From an uncultured Oscillospiraceae bacterium (lineage in GTDB: Bacteria > Bacillota > Clostridia > Oscillospirales > Ruminococcaceae), in NCBI GenBank assembly GCA_910587135.1, contig CAJULF010000019.1:1-52441 (forward strand): DNA of 52,441 bases, written 5' to 3'. Made by a program: the position numbers and the translations under genes. Under the pieces are notes generated by a model. It did no database searches and was not told the DNA's origin. It saw only the letters and a program-made list of their open reading frames with translations. Within the stretch, counting starts at the first letter, position 1. Each line of letters opens with the position of its first letter. Positions 31,707 through 39,610 of this stretch are shown in pieces.

Positions 31707-32579
31707 ATGAAAAAATTTTTTTCCGGAATTATTTCGCTTTCTGCCGCTGCGCTGACCGCAGCCGCGGTAACGTCGGGCGTATTCGCGGATGAATTTGTTT
31801 ACGCTTTTGACGATGCCACACTGGTGGACGAGATAAAAGCCGATACCTATGATATAGACGGTACGGAGATATCAATAGAAAAGGAATTGGGTGACGCGGA
31901 CGCAGACCCCGGAATGTCGGTTAGATGTGTGCTGTTCAATGAGTATATCGACGTTGAATTCTGGAACGATCCGAATGTTACGGTATCGGTAGATGTGCGG
32001 CTGGATACGGAGGGCGCAGATGTAATAGGCTATATAATCGGATTTGACAGTAAGTGGACTTGGATAAATCCCTCGAACTTCACCACATTGAAATACAACG
32101 AGTGGGTGACGATAACCGAAAGCGGTGAACATTTCTATCAGTATTTTCAAAAAAATGAGCCGCTCAGATTACTGTTCCAGACGCGCTTAAACTGGGGAGT
32201 TGAGCCGCAGGGCTCTGTAAAGGTAACTCTTAAGAATTTCAGGATCTCCGACGGAGCGGCGGCAGAGCCGACCGTTGAGCCTTCAGTTTCGGAAAGCTCC
32301 GACGCGGAAACACAGGACGCAAGCTCTCCGGCAGTAAGCAGCACTCCCGCAGCCGATACGTCCTCTGACGTTCCCACATCGTCTTCCGTGCCGGAAACAT
32401 CAATACAGACTGTCGCGGCAGCCTCCACCTCCGTCAATTACGCCGATATTAATCTTATCAGTGAGCAGACCGAGAAGTCTACGGCGATGGTATTTATAAT
32501 CATTATTGTTGTTGCTGTCGTTGTTGTGGCGGGAATAGTTGTCGGCTATCTGATCTATAAAAAGAAAAAGTATTACTAA
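31707..32579 (+). CDS. secreted membrane-anchored protein with Ser/Thr linker
   Basis: The 290-residue protein has a signal peptide (about residues 1-27, ending F-A-D), a beta-rich domain of about 160 residues (W-N-D-P-N-V-T-V-S-V-D-V-R and W-T-W-I-N-P strands, resembling carbohydrate-binding sandwiches), a Ser/Thr/Pro/Ala linker and a C-terminal membrane segment with a K-K-K-K-Y-Y tail. There is no LPxTG. It is the first of three genes that end at 36170. Function unknown; a surface-exposed, membrane-tethered binding protein is the best guess. Confidence 0.7.
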   Translation: MKKFFSGIISLSAAALTAAAVTSGVFADEFVYAFDDATLVDEIKADTYDIDGTEISIEKELGDADADPGMSVRCVLFNEYIDVEFWNDPNVTVSVDVRLDTEGADVIGYIIGFDSKWTWINPSNFTTLKYNEWVTITESGEHFYQYFQKNEPLRLLFQTRLNWGVEPQGSVKVTLKNFRISDGAAAEPTVEPSVSESSDAETQDASSPAVSSTPAADTSSDVPTSSSVPETSIQTVAAASTSVNYADINLISEQTEKSTAMVFIIIIVVAVVVVAGIVVGYLIYKKKKYY

Positions 32580-32609
32580 TATTTTATTTTACAGAAAGGG
32601 ATTTGCTTC

Positions 32610-33482
32610 ATGGATAAATTGGTCGCATTTTTTAAAAACATCTGGTTCAGACGCGGTGTGGCTATCGCTTGCTGGGGCTATACGGCGCTTATGGTTTGGA
32701 TAGCATGGCTTACTTTCGGATACTATTTTGAGTTTGAGAACGCAACATCTCTTTTTGTATTGTATCTTTTTGTCAATATTGCGGCTCTCGGCCTTATGAT
32801 TTTAAGCCGAAAGCAGGTCATAACAATGGTAAACTGTATGCTCCTGCCGCCGATAATTTTTACAATAGTCATTTTCGGCTTCGGTAACTGGTATATAATC
32901 TTGCCGCCGCTGGCGGTGGTGATTGCCATGTTTTTCATCAATTCCTCGAACGAGACCCTTAAGACTGTTCTTGGAACATTTTACCTGTTGATGTACGTTA
33001 TCGGCGTGGTGGCTTATATAGCGATAAATCTCTTTATGGGCAAGCTGACAGTTACCGGTTTGGATCTGAACTTGCGTGACGCTGATTACGAGAAGCTTTC
33101 CCCTTCGGGAGAATATCGCATAGTACGCTATGTGGACCGCCCCGGGGAGCGCCGAACCGCTGCGTATTATATTGAGGAGACCGCGCAGGACGTTGAGATA
33201 CCTTTCGGGCTGTGTAAGAAGGTCTTCGGCAGTATGCACGTCCATACCGCAAGCTACGGCGGAAAATCCGACGACCCTATTTTCTGGACAAGGTCGGTTA
33301 TTAACGGAATACAGACCGAGGTGCTGGACGTTGAGGGAAGCATAAGACAGAATCCTATTACGCTGAAGAAAACCACCGAGGATAATGAAAATGGGAGCAC
33401 TCCCGTGTTTACCGGACTTGACCCGGGCAGCGCGGAATCTCCCGAAGCAAAGGATAATACCGCTGAAACCGCAACGTCGTAG
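32610..33482 (+). CDS. polytopic membrane protein of unknown function
   Basis: The 290 residues begin with about five hydrophobic segments (residues 15-145) followed by a soluble domain of about 140 residues. The latter contains L-S-P-S-G-E-Y-R-I-V-R-Y-V-D and W-T-R-S-V-I-N-G-I and ends in an acidic Ser/Thr-rich tail. I do not recognise the family. It starts 31 bases after the previous gene with AGAAAGGGA upstream and is probably co-transcribed. Confidence 0.65.
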   Translation: MDKLVAFFKNIWFRRGVAIACWGYTALMVWIAWLTFGYYFEFENATSLFVLYLFVNIAALGLMILSRKQVITMVNCMLLPPIIFTIVIFGFGNWYIILPPLAVVIAMFFINSSNETLKTVLGTFYLLMYVIGVVAYIAINLFMGKLTVTGLDLNLRDADYEKLSPSGEYRIVRYVDRPGERRTAAYYIEETAQDVEIPFGLCKKVFGSMHVHTASYGGKSDDPIFWTRSVINGIQTEVLDVEGSIRQNPITLKKTTEDNENGSTPVFTGLDPGSAESPEAKDNTAETATS

Positions 33483-33506
33483 CAGCGGGTGAAAGGAATC
33501 GTTGGA

Positions 33507-36170
33507 ATGGAAAGAGTTTTAAGGCTTGTCGGAAAAACGTCTAACGAGATTTTCCTGCTGCGCTACCCCCAGACGCTCACAACCTTTTGCGAGTATGATC
33601 TGACATATTTTGTCGAAAACGCGACGGAAGTGTGCAATGAGGCTCTTAAAAGCGGTGAGTTGGATTTTGACAGGGTAACGGAGATAAGAAACTCCCTTAA
33701 AAACCTTCATATTTATGTTGAACATCATATAAGAACGATTTACGATAAAATCGTTCTGGACTGCTGGATAGATTATGTGTGTCGCCGCGATAATGTGGGG
33801 ACAGGTTCGCTGTGGAACAGATTTCTCGGCTGCAAAACTCCGTTTGAGAAACTGGTTTTCACACGGCTTTGCGAGTTCAGATATAACAAGGCGATAAATG
33901 AGTGGCTGAACCTTGTCAGGGTGCAGGATTATGCAAAAAACAAGGTTAGCTTCATTTTTTCAAAGAATTTAAAAAGCGCGGAGGACGCTGCCGCAAGAAG
34001 AAACTACTTTGACCTAATTTTCAGCGTGACAGCCAAGGAGCTTGGCTGTCGCATTGAGGACATGGCTCAGACAAGGGTTTTCTCTATCGGCAGAGTTCCC
34101 ACCGCGCCTTATATGTTTCCAAATATTTCAAAAAATATCGTCAAGAATGTACTGGCGGATTTTGATTACAGTGAAGACTATTCTGACTCCAACGGTTACG
34201 GAGATTTGTCAGACCAGATAGCTATGGACGCTTTTTTGTATATGAAAGCGGGATTAGAAGGAGAATTTGACAGCTACAATATCACCGACAGCAAGATGGA
34301 AAAAAATCTTGATAAGGTGTTTATGCCAATGGGTTTGAAAGCGGCAGTCGATCTGGAGATTGACGCGCTGATAGAGCATGGAGGCTGGCTGGCTCGCTGC
34401 AAGCGCTGCGGGAGATACTTCCTGCGCGACGCGGATCATAATGAGGAATTCTGTTCGCTGACAAACCTCGGCGGTAAAACCTGCCTTGAAATATATGAGA
34501 TAGAAAACCCAAAGCCGAAGTTTCCGCCCGAACTGGAAAAGAAATGCGGCGATATTACCGATGAAATGTACGGCAGGGTGGACAAGACCATGAGCCTGTC
34601 GGAGTACCAGAAGTGGAAAGCATATCTTGAGGCTATGCGGCGCAAGGTGGAAAACGCGGAGATACCCGCTGAAGAGCTTGAAGCGTTTATAAACTACTCA
34701 AAAACACTTGATTTGTCGCGTTCGCATCCAGTTGAGGAGGTGCCTAAAAAGCCGCAGGAAACAGGCGAAAGGGTAGTAAGACCTTTTGTTCCCGAGCGCG
34801 TTTACAGAAAGGATATCGAGCAGCCCCAAAAGCCGCCTGAGTATCACGAGGAGGAGCGCGCAAAGCGAGAGGGCTTTTTTACATCTCCGATAGTTCAGCG
34901 GCAGAAGAACGAGCGCGGTCCAATCGCGCATATAATCAGGGCAGGTGAGCAGCGCGGCGGAGAAGCTCATCCCGCAAATACATTCATGCCGTTTGGAGAG
35001 CGACCTCCCGCGGAGCCGCGCAATGCTTATCCGCAACGTGAAAATGTGCGTGATCCCGCTCTGCAAGCGGGCTTAGACGTGGATTTGGCGGCGTATCCCG
35101 CGCAGAGGGCTGCCGGCAATGCCAGCAATTCGCTTAACGGTGCGGGTTCAGGGGCTTCTGACAAGTATAAATTTCCGGATTTCTCCGACAGGGAAATGCG
35201 GGAGGAGAGTGCTCGAAATCCGCTTAACAGCGCGGATAGCGCGGCTTCTGACGGTTATAGTTATCCCGATTTTTCTGTGGATAAAGTCTCGGATAAAAAA
35301 ACCACTAAACCGCTTAACCACACGGCTTCAGAGCCTTTTTCTGAGTATGATTTCCGCGATTTTCCGGAGCGCGGAGCGACGGGGGAAAATGCACGCAAAT
35401 CGCATAATAAAGCGGATTCGGAGCAATTTAAAGATTACGGATTTCCCGATTTTTCCGACAGGGAAAGTGCTGATGAAGATGCTGTCAATTCGCTTAACAA
35501 AGCGGATTTGGAAGAATATACTGAGAGGAAATATCCCGATTTCAGCGATATACACGAGGATATCCCGAAGGAGCTGCCGCGCGATCTCACCTCTGGTACT
35601 CCAAAAATAATAAGAAAGAATGCGGCTGCTATTTCGGCATATGGGAAAATGGCGGGTGCTGTCGGCAGTCCTATGCCCGAGTTTGAAAAAACGACCCGTC
35701 CCGAGCCGCAGTCTGTTCAGCTTAGCGCCGATCCCGATCCGTTCAAGGATGTGGGCAGCATTTTTGACGTTCTTGAGCAGTCGGAATCGGATATGAGCGG
35801 GCTTACTTCAACAAGAATCTTTGACAAAGATGAGCCTGCCGAGTCGGTTTCGTCCAAGCCTGCGGCTTATAATGAACGCTCTGTGTCAGATACAGTGCTT
35901 GTACGCGGTGCGGAAGACGATTTTGCAGAGGATGAGCCTGCACCTGAGTGGGAGGAGAGGGTTCCCGTTACTCCTGAAACAGCTCCGCGGGGCATATGGA
36001 CAGAGGAGAGAAATCTTTTTCCCGAAAACCATGACAGCTCCGATAACGATGACCAGAGCGAGCTTGCCATGCTTAAGGAGCGCAAACGCGCACGAAGCAA
36101 CAAGACTCAGCGGCTGTTTGACGCAATAATGCGCGAACCGGATGATAACCCTAATTTTCGCAGAAGGTAA
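33507..36170 (+). CDS. large DUF6076-like zinc-finger protein with five 30-residue repeats
   Basis: The product is 887 residues from ATG 33507 (GAAAGGA upstream; GTG 33489 lacks a ribosome site). The N-terminal 380 residues are helical and end in a zinc motif C-K-R-C-G-R-Y-F with a later E-F-C-S and K-T-C, which resembles DUF6076 proteins. A charged, low-complexity region follows. Residues 541-690 are five repeats of 30 residues built on N-S-L-N-x-A-D-S and Y-x-F-P-D-F-S-D. The C-terminal third is acidic and disordered, ending with a basic R-K-R-A-R-S-N-K-T-Q-R-L-F-D-A-I-M. There are no membrane segments. Function unknown. Confidence 0.7.
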   Translation: MERVLRLVGKTSNEIFLLRYPQTLTTFCEYDLTYFVENATEVCNEALKSGELDFDRVTEIRNSLKNLHIYVEHHIRTIYDKIVLDCWIDYVCRRDNVGTGSLWNRFLGCKTPFEKLVFTRLCEFRYNKAINEWLNLVRVQDYAKNKVSFIFSKNLKSAEDAAARRNYFDLIFSVTAKELGCRIEDMAQTRVFSIGRVPTAPYMFPNISKNIVKNVLADFDYSEDYSDSNGYGDLSDQIAMDAFLYMKAGLEGEFDSYNITDSKMEKNLDKVFMPMGLKAAVDLEIDALIEHGGWLARCKRCGRYFLRDADHNEEFCSLTNLGGKTCLEIYEIENPKPKFPPELEKKCGDITDEMYGRVDKTMSLSEYQKWKAYLEAMRRKVENAEIPAEELEAFINYSKTLDLSRSHPVEEVPKKPQETGERVVRPFVPERVYRKDIEQPQKPPEYHEEERAKREGFFTSPIVQRQKNERGPIAHIIRAGEQRGGEAHPANTFMPFGERPPAEPRNAYPQRENVRDPALQAGLDVDLAAYPAQRAAGNASNSLNGAGSGASDKYKFPDFSDREMREESARNPLNSADSAASDGYSYPDFSVDKVSDKKTTKPLNHTASEPFSEYDFRDFPERGATGENARKSHNKADSEQFKDYGFPDFSDRESADEDAVNSLNKADLEEYTERKYPDFSDIHEDIPKELPRDLTSGTPKIIRKNAAAISAYGKMAGAVGSPMPEFEKTTRPEPQSVQLSADPDPFKDVGSIFDVLEQSESDMSGLTSTRIFDKDEPAESVSSKPAAYNERSVSDTVLVRGAEDDFAEDEPAPEWEERVPVTPETAPRGIWTEERNLFPENHDSSDNDDQSELAMLKERKRARSNKTQRLFDAIMREPDDNPNFRRR
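35127..35576 (+). repeat. five tandem 90-base coding repeats
   Basis: Units begin at about 35127, 35217, 35307, 35397 and 35487, each encoding N/K-S/P-L-N followed about ten residues later by Y-x-F/Y-P-D-F-S. The third unit is the most diverged (D-F-R-D-F-P-E). DNA-level similarity is lower than the protein-level pattern, so the array is old and the motif appears to be retained. Confidence 0.7.
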
Positions 36171-36239
36171 TAAAGTTATTTAAGTAAAATGCGCTGAAAA
36201 AATCAGCGAAATAACAAATAAATTTGTGCAAATATACAG

Positions 36240-36268
36240 TTGAATTTATTGACGGAATAGTTTATAAT
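36240..36268 (+). promoter_or_regulatory. promoter of the SPNTG surface protein
   Basis: TTGAAT (36240-36245), 17-base spacer, TATAAT (36263-36268). A TTGACG at 36249 is too close to the -10 to serve. A small CGCTGA/TCAGCG hairpin upstream (36191-36207) may weakly end the preceding operon. Confidence 0.6.
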
Positions 36269-36333
36269 ATTGTTAATCGGGCGAGGTCGTTTTCGCCTGC
36301 TTATAAATTAATTTTTTGTGGAGGATTACTAAC

Positions 36334-37113
36334 ATGAAGTTAAGAAAAATTCTGGCAGCGGCTTCTGCTGCAATTGTAGGCGCTTCTCTGCTTACCATTT
36401 CCGCAAGTGCAAACGATGGTTTCCTGATGTATGCAAGCGGTGACTGGTCTGCTCAGAAGATGGAACTCGGCGCTTGCCCCGACGGCGAAATAGATGTAAC
36501 CGGCGACGGTACATACACCGTTACCGCTTACGGTATGGAATTTGAGGATGAGGATACCGGTGAGATGGTTCCCGCTCCCGCTGCCGGCGCTGTTGTATTC
36601 TGCGTTGATATCGTTGATCTCGCGCTGGATCTTTACGGAGGTAAGGATGCTGAGGGATATGCTGACTGCGAGACCGGTGCTGAAAAGATGGCTTTTGCAA
36701 AGGCTGCAGGTCTTGACATTACCGATGTTTCCATTCAGACTAAGAGCACTGACGGCTCGGTTGTTGATATTCCCGTTGACCAGAGTAAGCTTCTGTTCGG
36801 CGATATTGAGGGCAACAACAAGATTCGTCTTGAGATCTACAATGAGTATGGCGATTCCAAGAACGATCCTTGCATTGATACCTCTGCGATCAATTTTGAT
36901 GATTCCATCTCCGTAACATTTACCATCAGCGGTCTTAACGGCGGCGCTCCCGCAGACGACAATACTCCTGCGGACGATAATGCTGCTCCTGCTCCCACAG
37001 CTCCTTCTGACTCCAAGGGTTCTCCCAACACCGGTGTTGAGGGTATTGCTGCTGTTGCAGGTATTGCTGTAGTTGCAGGCGGTGCGCTGGTAATTGCTAA
37101 GAAGAGAAAGTAA
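36334..37113 (+). CDS. secreted surface protein with SPNTG-type sorting signal
   Basis: The 259-residue protein has a signal peptide (about 1-26, ending A-S-A-N) and an ectodomain of about 180 residues rich in Asp, Gly and Val. A Pro/Ala/Asp linker follows, then S-P-N-T-G, a hydrophobic stretch of about 20 residues and K-K-R-K. That is the layout of a sortase substrate with x-P-x-T-G in place of LPxTG. Codons are strongly biased to forms such as GCT, GTT and AAG, unlike its GCG-rich neighbours, which points to high expression. A perfect ribosome site (GGAGG) and a strong terminator fit that. The ectodomain is not recognised. Confidence 0.75.
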   Translation: MKLRKILAAASAAIVGASLLTISASANDGFLMYASGDWSAQKMELGACPDGEIDVTGDGTYTVTAYGMEFEDEDTGEMVPAPAAGAVVFCVDIVDLALDLYGGKDAEGYADCETGAEKMAFAKAAGLDITDVSIQTKSTDGSVVDIPVDQSKLLFGDIEGNNKIRLEIYNEYGDSKNDPCIDTSAINFDDSISVTFTISGLNGGAPADDNTPADDNAAPAPTAPSDSKGSPNTGVEGIAAVAGIAVVAGGALVIAKKRK

Positions 37114-37137
37114 TTTCTGATTTTTACAATAACATCT

Positions 37138-37168
37138 CGCGGCATCAGGCTTGATGCCGCGTTTTGTT
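37138..37168 (+). terminator. terminator of the surface protein gene
   Basis: Perfect 10-bp stem CGCGGCATCA (37138-37147) / TGATGCCGCG (37152-37161) with a four-base loop, followed by TTTTGTTG. Confidence 0.9.
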
Positions 37169-37170
37169 GT

Positions 37171-37213
37171 ACAAAAATAATGCCCCGCGGAATTTTCGGC
37201 ATCCACGGGGCAT
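37171..37213 (-). terminator. terminator of the AbrB-type gene
   Basis: On the minus strand ATGCCCCG (from 37213) pairs with CGGGGCAT (to 37180) and is followed by a T-rich stretch (TATTTTTGT). It faces the previous terminator at a convergent junction. Confidence 0.7.
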
Positions 37214-37236
37214 ATATTTTTCACAGGGTTTATGTA

Positions 37237-37485
37237 TCAGCTGAGCTTTTGCAGATCCGCAAGGCATTCGGAGCATACGTTCTTGCCCTTGAATATCGTT
37301 ATGCTGCCGGCGTTCGCGCAGAATGTGCAGGCGGGGAGATACTTTTTCAGTATGATCTGGTCGTTCTCCACATAAATTTCCAGACTGTCCTTGATTTCGA
37401 TCCCCAATGTTCTGCGGAGTTCAATCGGTATAACGATTCTCCCCAAATCATCGACTTTCCTTACAATTCCTGTTGATTTTACCAT
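37237..37485 (-). CDS. AbrB/SpoVT-type regulator with C-terminal zinc ribbon
   Basis: An 82-residue protein. Residues 1-48 are a swapped-hairpin AbrB DNA-binding domain (G-I-V-R-K-V-D-D-L-G-R-I-V-I-P-I-E-L-R-R). The rest adds C53-x2-C56 and C71-x2-C74, a small zinc ribbon. It is close to the transition-state regulator group (AbrB, Abh, SpoVT N-terminal domain), which controls stationary-phase and sporulation genes. AAGGAGG lies just upstream on the minus strand. The gene is divergent from spmA. Confidence 0.9.
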   Translation of the reverse strand: MVKSTGIVRKVDDLGRIVIPIELRRTLGIEIKDSLEIYVENDQIILKKYLPACTFCANAGSITIFKGKNVCSECLADLQKLS

Positions 37486-37601
37486 AATTGTGTCCTCCTT
37501 ATTTGTTTGACCTCGGCAGCAATGTGCTGCGCTGTGCGGCGTAATACACGCTTAACTGCCTTTATTTTTCTTTATGCAACATTACGTTACATCTTATTAA
37601 G

Positions 37602-37630
37602 ATTATAACATATTTTCATAATCTTGTCAA
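37602..37630 (-). promoter_or_regulatory. promoter of the AbrB-type gene
   Basis: Minus strand TTGACA (37630-37625), 17-base spacer, TATAAT (37607-37602), a perfect consensus. The leader is about 110 bases, long for so small a gene. Confidence 0.8.
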
Positions 37631-37769
37631 TCAAAAATTACAAAAAAACCCATATTTTGTTATATTTTATCATCTTTATTATTCATTTTACAGCATTTTT
37701 CGACATTCAGGAATGATTTTTTCGTACATCGGGAGCTTTCCATATGGACTTTGCTTAAGGAGGAGCGTT

Positions 37770-38360
37770 TTGAAGGTTATTTTAATAGTCATACCGCTGA
37801 TATCACTGATATTTGCGGCAATAAACGGAAAAGTGGGTGAGATGTCCTCAGCGATACTTGATAAATCGGGAGAGGCTGTCACACTGGCAATATCCCTTTG
37901 CGGGATAATGTGCTTCTGGTGCGGGCTTATGAGGGTAGCTGAGGCAGCCGGACTGGTGGAGAAGGCAGCGAAACTGCTCTCTCCGCTGATATCGCTGTTG
38001 TTCAGGGGGCTGAAGAGGGGCGGAAAGGCGGCGCAGCTTATTGCGATGAATCTTGCCGCAAATATGCTGGGACTTGGGAACGCAACGACTCCACTCGGAA
38101 TTAACGCCATGCACGCGATAGCGGAGGAAACGGGCGCGGAGGGTGTTGCGGATGATAACATGATAATGCTGACGGTTTTGAATACCGCCAGCCTACAGAT
38201 TATTCCCACAACCGCCGCAGCGCTGCGCTCCGCCAACGGTGCGGAAAATCCCATGGAAATTCTGCCATGTGTATGGATAGTGTCGGTTTATGCTGCTGCA
38301 GTGGCGATTATTGCGGCTAAAATAATGGGGAGAGCTTTTCGGCGGCGCGGCGCGGGATAG
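37770..38360 (+). CDS. spmA: spore maturation protein A
   Basis: A 196-residue polytopic protein of the nucleoside-recognition (Gate) family. It has the N-terminal I-N-G-K-V-G-E-M-S-S-A, the conserved N-L-A-A-N-M-L-G-L-G-N-A-T-T-P-L-G motif and T-A-S-L-Q-I-I-P-T-T. SpmA works with SpmB in core dehydration of the spore in Bacillus. AAGGAGGA at 37757 is ideally spaced from TTG 37770, which I choose over upstream readings. No sigma-A promoter is evident, as expected for a mother-cell gene. Confidence 0.9.
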   Translation: MKVILIVIPLISLIFAAINGKVGEMSSAILDKSGEAVTLAISLCGIMCFWCGLMRVAEAAGLVEKAAKLLSPLISLLFRGLKRGGKAAQLIAMNLAANMLGLGNATTPLGINAMHAIAEETGAEGVADDNMIMLTVLNTASLQIIPTTAAALRSANGAENPMEILPCVWIVSVYAAAVAIIAAKIMGRAFRRRGAG

Positions 38361-38410
38361 CGTATGCGTGATACCATAAAGTTCCCGATAATAAAGGAGT
38401 GCGTGGGAGA

Positions 38411-38932
38411 ATGAGGGCAACGGATTTCATAGTACCGCTGATTACTGTGGCTATAATGCTGTATGGAGCGATAAAGCGGGTTGACGTTTTCGCGGTATTC
38501 TGCGAGGGCGCGGAGCAGGGTCTGAAAACCTGCGCGGATATTCTCCCCGCGCTTGTACTGCTTATGGTGTGTATAGGAATGTTTGAGAGCAGCGGTGCGG
38601 TAGAGGCACTGACAGGGCTTTTAAAGCCGCTTTGCGATTTCGTGAGATTCCCCGCGGAGTGTATGCAGATGGTGATACTGCGCCCGTTTTCGGGCAGCGG
38701 TGCTATGGCGGTTTATAACGAGGTGGCGGCGGCAAACGGAGCGGACAGCTTCGCGGAGAGGGTCGCCGCGGTCATGCTTGGCTCATCGGAAACCACTTTT
38801 TATACAATTGCCGTTTACTTTTCTGCCGTAAAGGTGCGCAAAACCCGCTATGCTGTACCGGCGGCGCTTACGGCAGATCTTACCGCATGGATAGTATGCG
38901 GCGTTACCGTGTACGCTTTTTTTGGAGCGTAA
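38411..38932 (+). CDS. spmB: spore maturation protein B
   Basis: A 173-residue Gate-family membrane protein, partner of SpmA. It has I-V-P-L-I at the start, L-L-K-P-L-C-x-x-x-x-F-P-A-E, R-P-F-S-G-S-G-A-M-A and L-G-S-S-E-T-T-F-Y-T-I-A-V-Y. AAAGGAG lies eleven bases upstream of ATG 38411. Together with the sigK-like gene it identifies a spore former. Confidence 0.92.
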   Translation: MRATDFIVPLITVAIMLYGAIKRVDVFAVFCEGAEQGLKTCADILPALVLLMVCIGMFESSGAVEALTGLLKPLCDFVRFPAECMQMVILRPFSGSGAMAVYNEVAAANGADSFAERVAAVMLGSSETTFYTIAVYFSAVKVRKTRYAVPAALTADLTAWIVCGVTVYAFFGA

Positions 38933-38935
38933 GCC

Positions 38936-38964
38936 TTGACAGCGCTGTCGGTTTATGGTAAAAT
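38936..38964 (+). promoter_or_regulatory. promoter downstream of spmB
   Basis: TTGACA (38936-38941), 17-base spacer, TAAAAT (38959-38964), ahead of the membrane protein gene at 39021. Confidence 0.65.
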
Positions 38965-39020
38965 GAAAATAATAGGAAATAGGTTTAATGGTGTTGGGAT
39001 ATAAAAAATAAGGTGATCTT

Positions 39021-39467
39021 GTGGAGCTTCTTGTCGGAGCTGTGGTGATTATTATTTTGCTTTTGTGTCTGGGTGTGGACTGGGGCATGATAGCTATGGG
39101 AATTATGGGGCTTATCGGGCTGGGAATGGTTATTCTGGCGTTGTTTTTTCTTGTGTGTGCCGCCGCGCTTCTGTGCGCGGAGAGCGTCACGGCAGTTTTC
39201 ACCGATCTTCGCAAAGATAACAGGCGCTTCGACGTGGCATATTATATGATCGGCGGCAGGGAATACCCGAACCTGTTTCCGGGGGAATTTGTAATGCGCG
39301 ATAAATTTTATCACAAGGACAAGCCCGTCAAGGTAAGGCTGCTGAGAAAAGCGGGGGTGGTGTTTGATAAAAACGCCGCGGGGACGATTTTGATAGGTCT
39401 TGTCGTAAGTCTGCCCGTCAGTGTTTTTTTCATTATGTGCGTGTCGGTGTTTATGGGGTTTGATTAG
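39021..39467 (+). CDS. small membrane protein of unknown function
   Basis: The 148 residues begin with two or three hydrophobic segments (residues 1-55), continue with a soluble basic stretch (R-R-F-D-V-A-Y-Y-M-I-G-G-R-E-Y-P-N-L) and end in a further membrane helix. I do not recognise the family. GTG 39021 follows AAGGTG. Confidence 0.6.
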   Translation: MELLVGAVVIIILLLCLGVDWGMIAMGIMGLIGLGMVILALFFLVCAAALLCAESVTAVFTDLRKDNRRFDVAYYMIGGREYPNLFPGEFVMRDKFYHKDKPVKVRLLRKAGVVFDKNAAGTILIGLVVSLPVSVFFIMCVSVFMGFD

Positions 39468-39610
39468 AGTTTGTTTATTCGGTGGTTACATTGTGCAACA
39501 GAATATTTCAAAACAAAATTCCTTTGAAGACGGGCTCTTTGTTTTCGCGGCAATAATCAATGTTAAAATCGCTTTAAAACGCGATAAAAAATTTACAGGA
39601 AGGTGAAAAT

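Noticed and set aside
36249..36268. TTGACG as -35 box for the surface protein gene
   Set aside because: Only eight bases separate it from TATAAT; TTGAAT at 36240 has the correct 17-base spacing.
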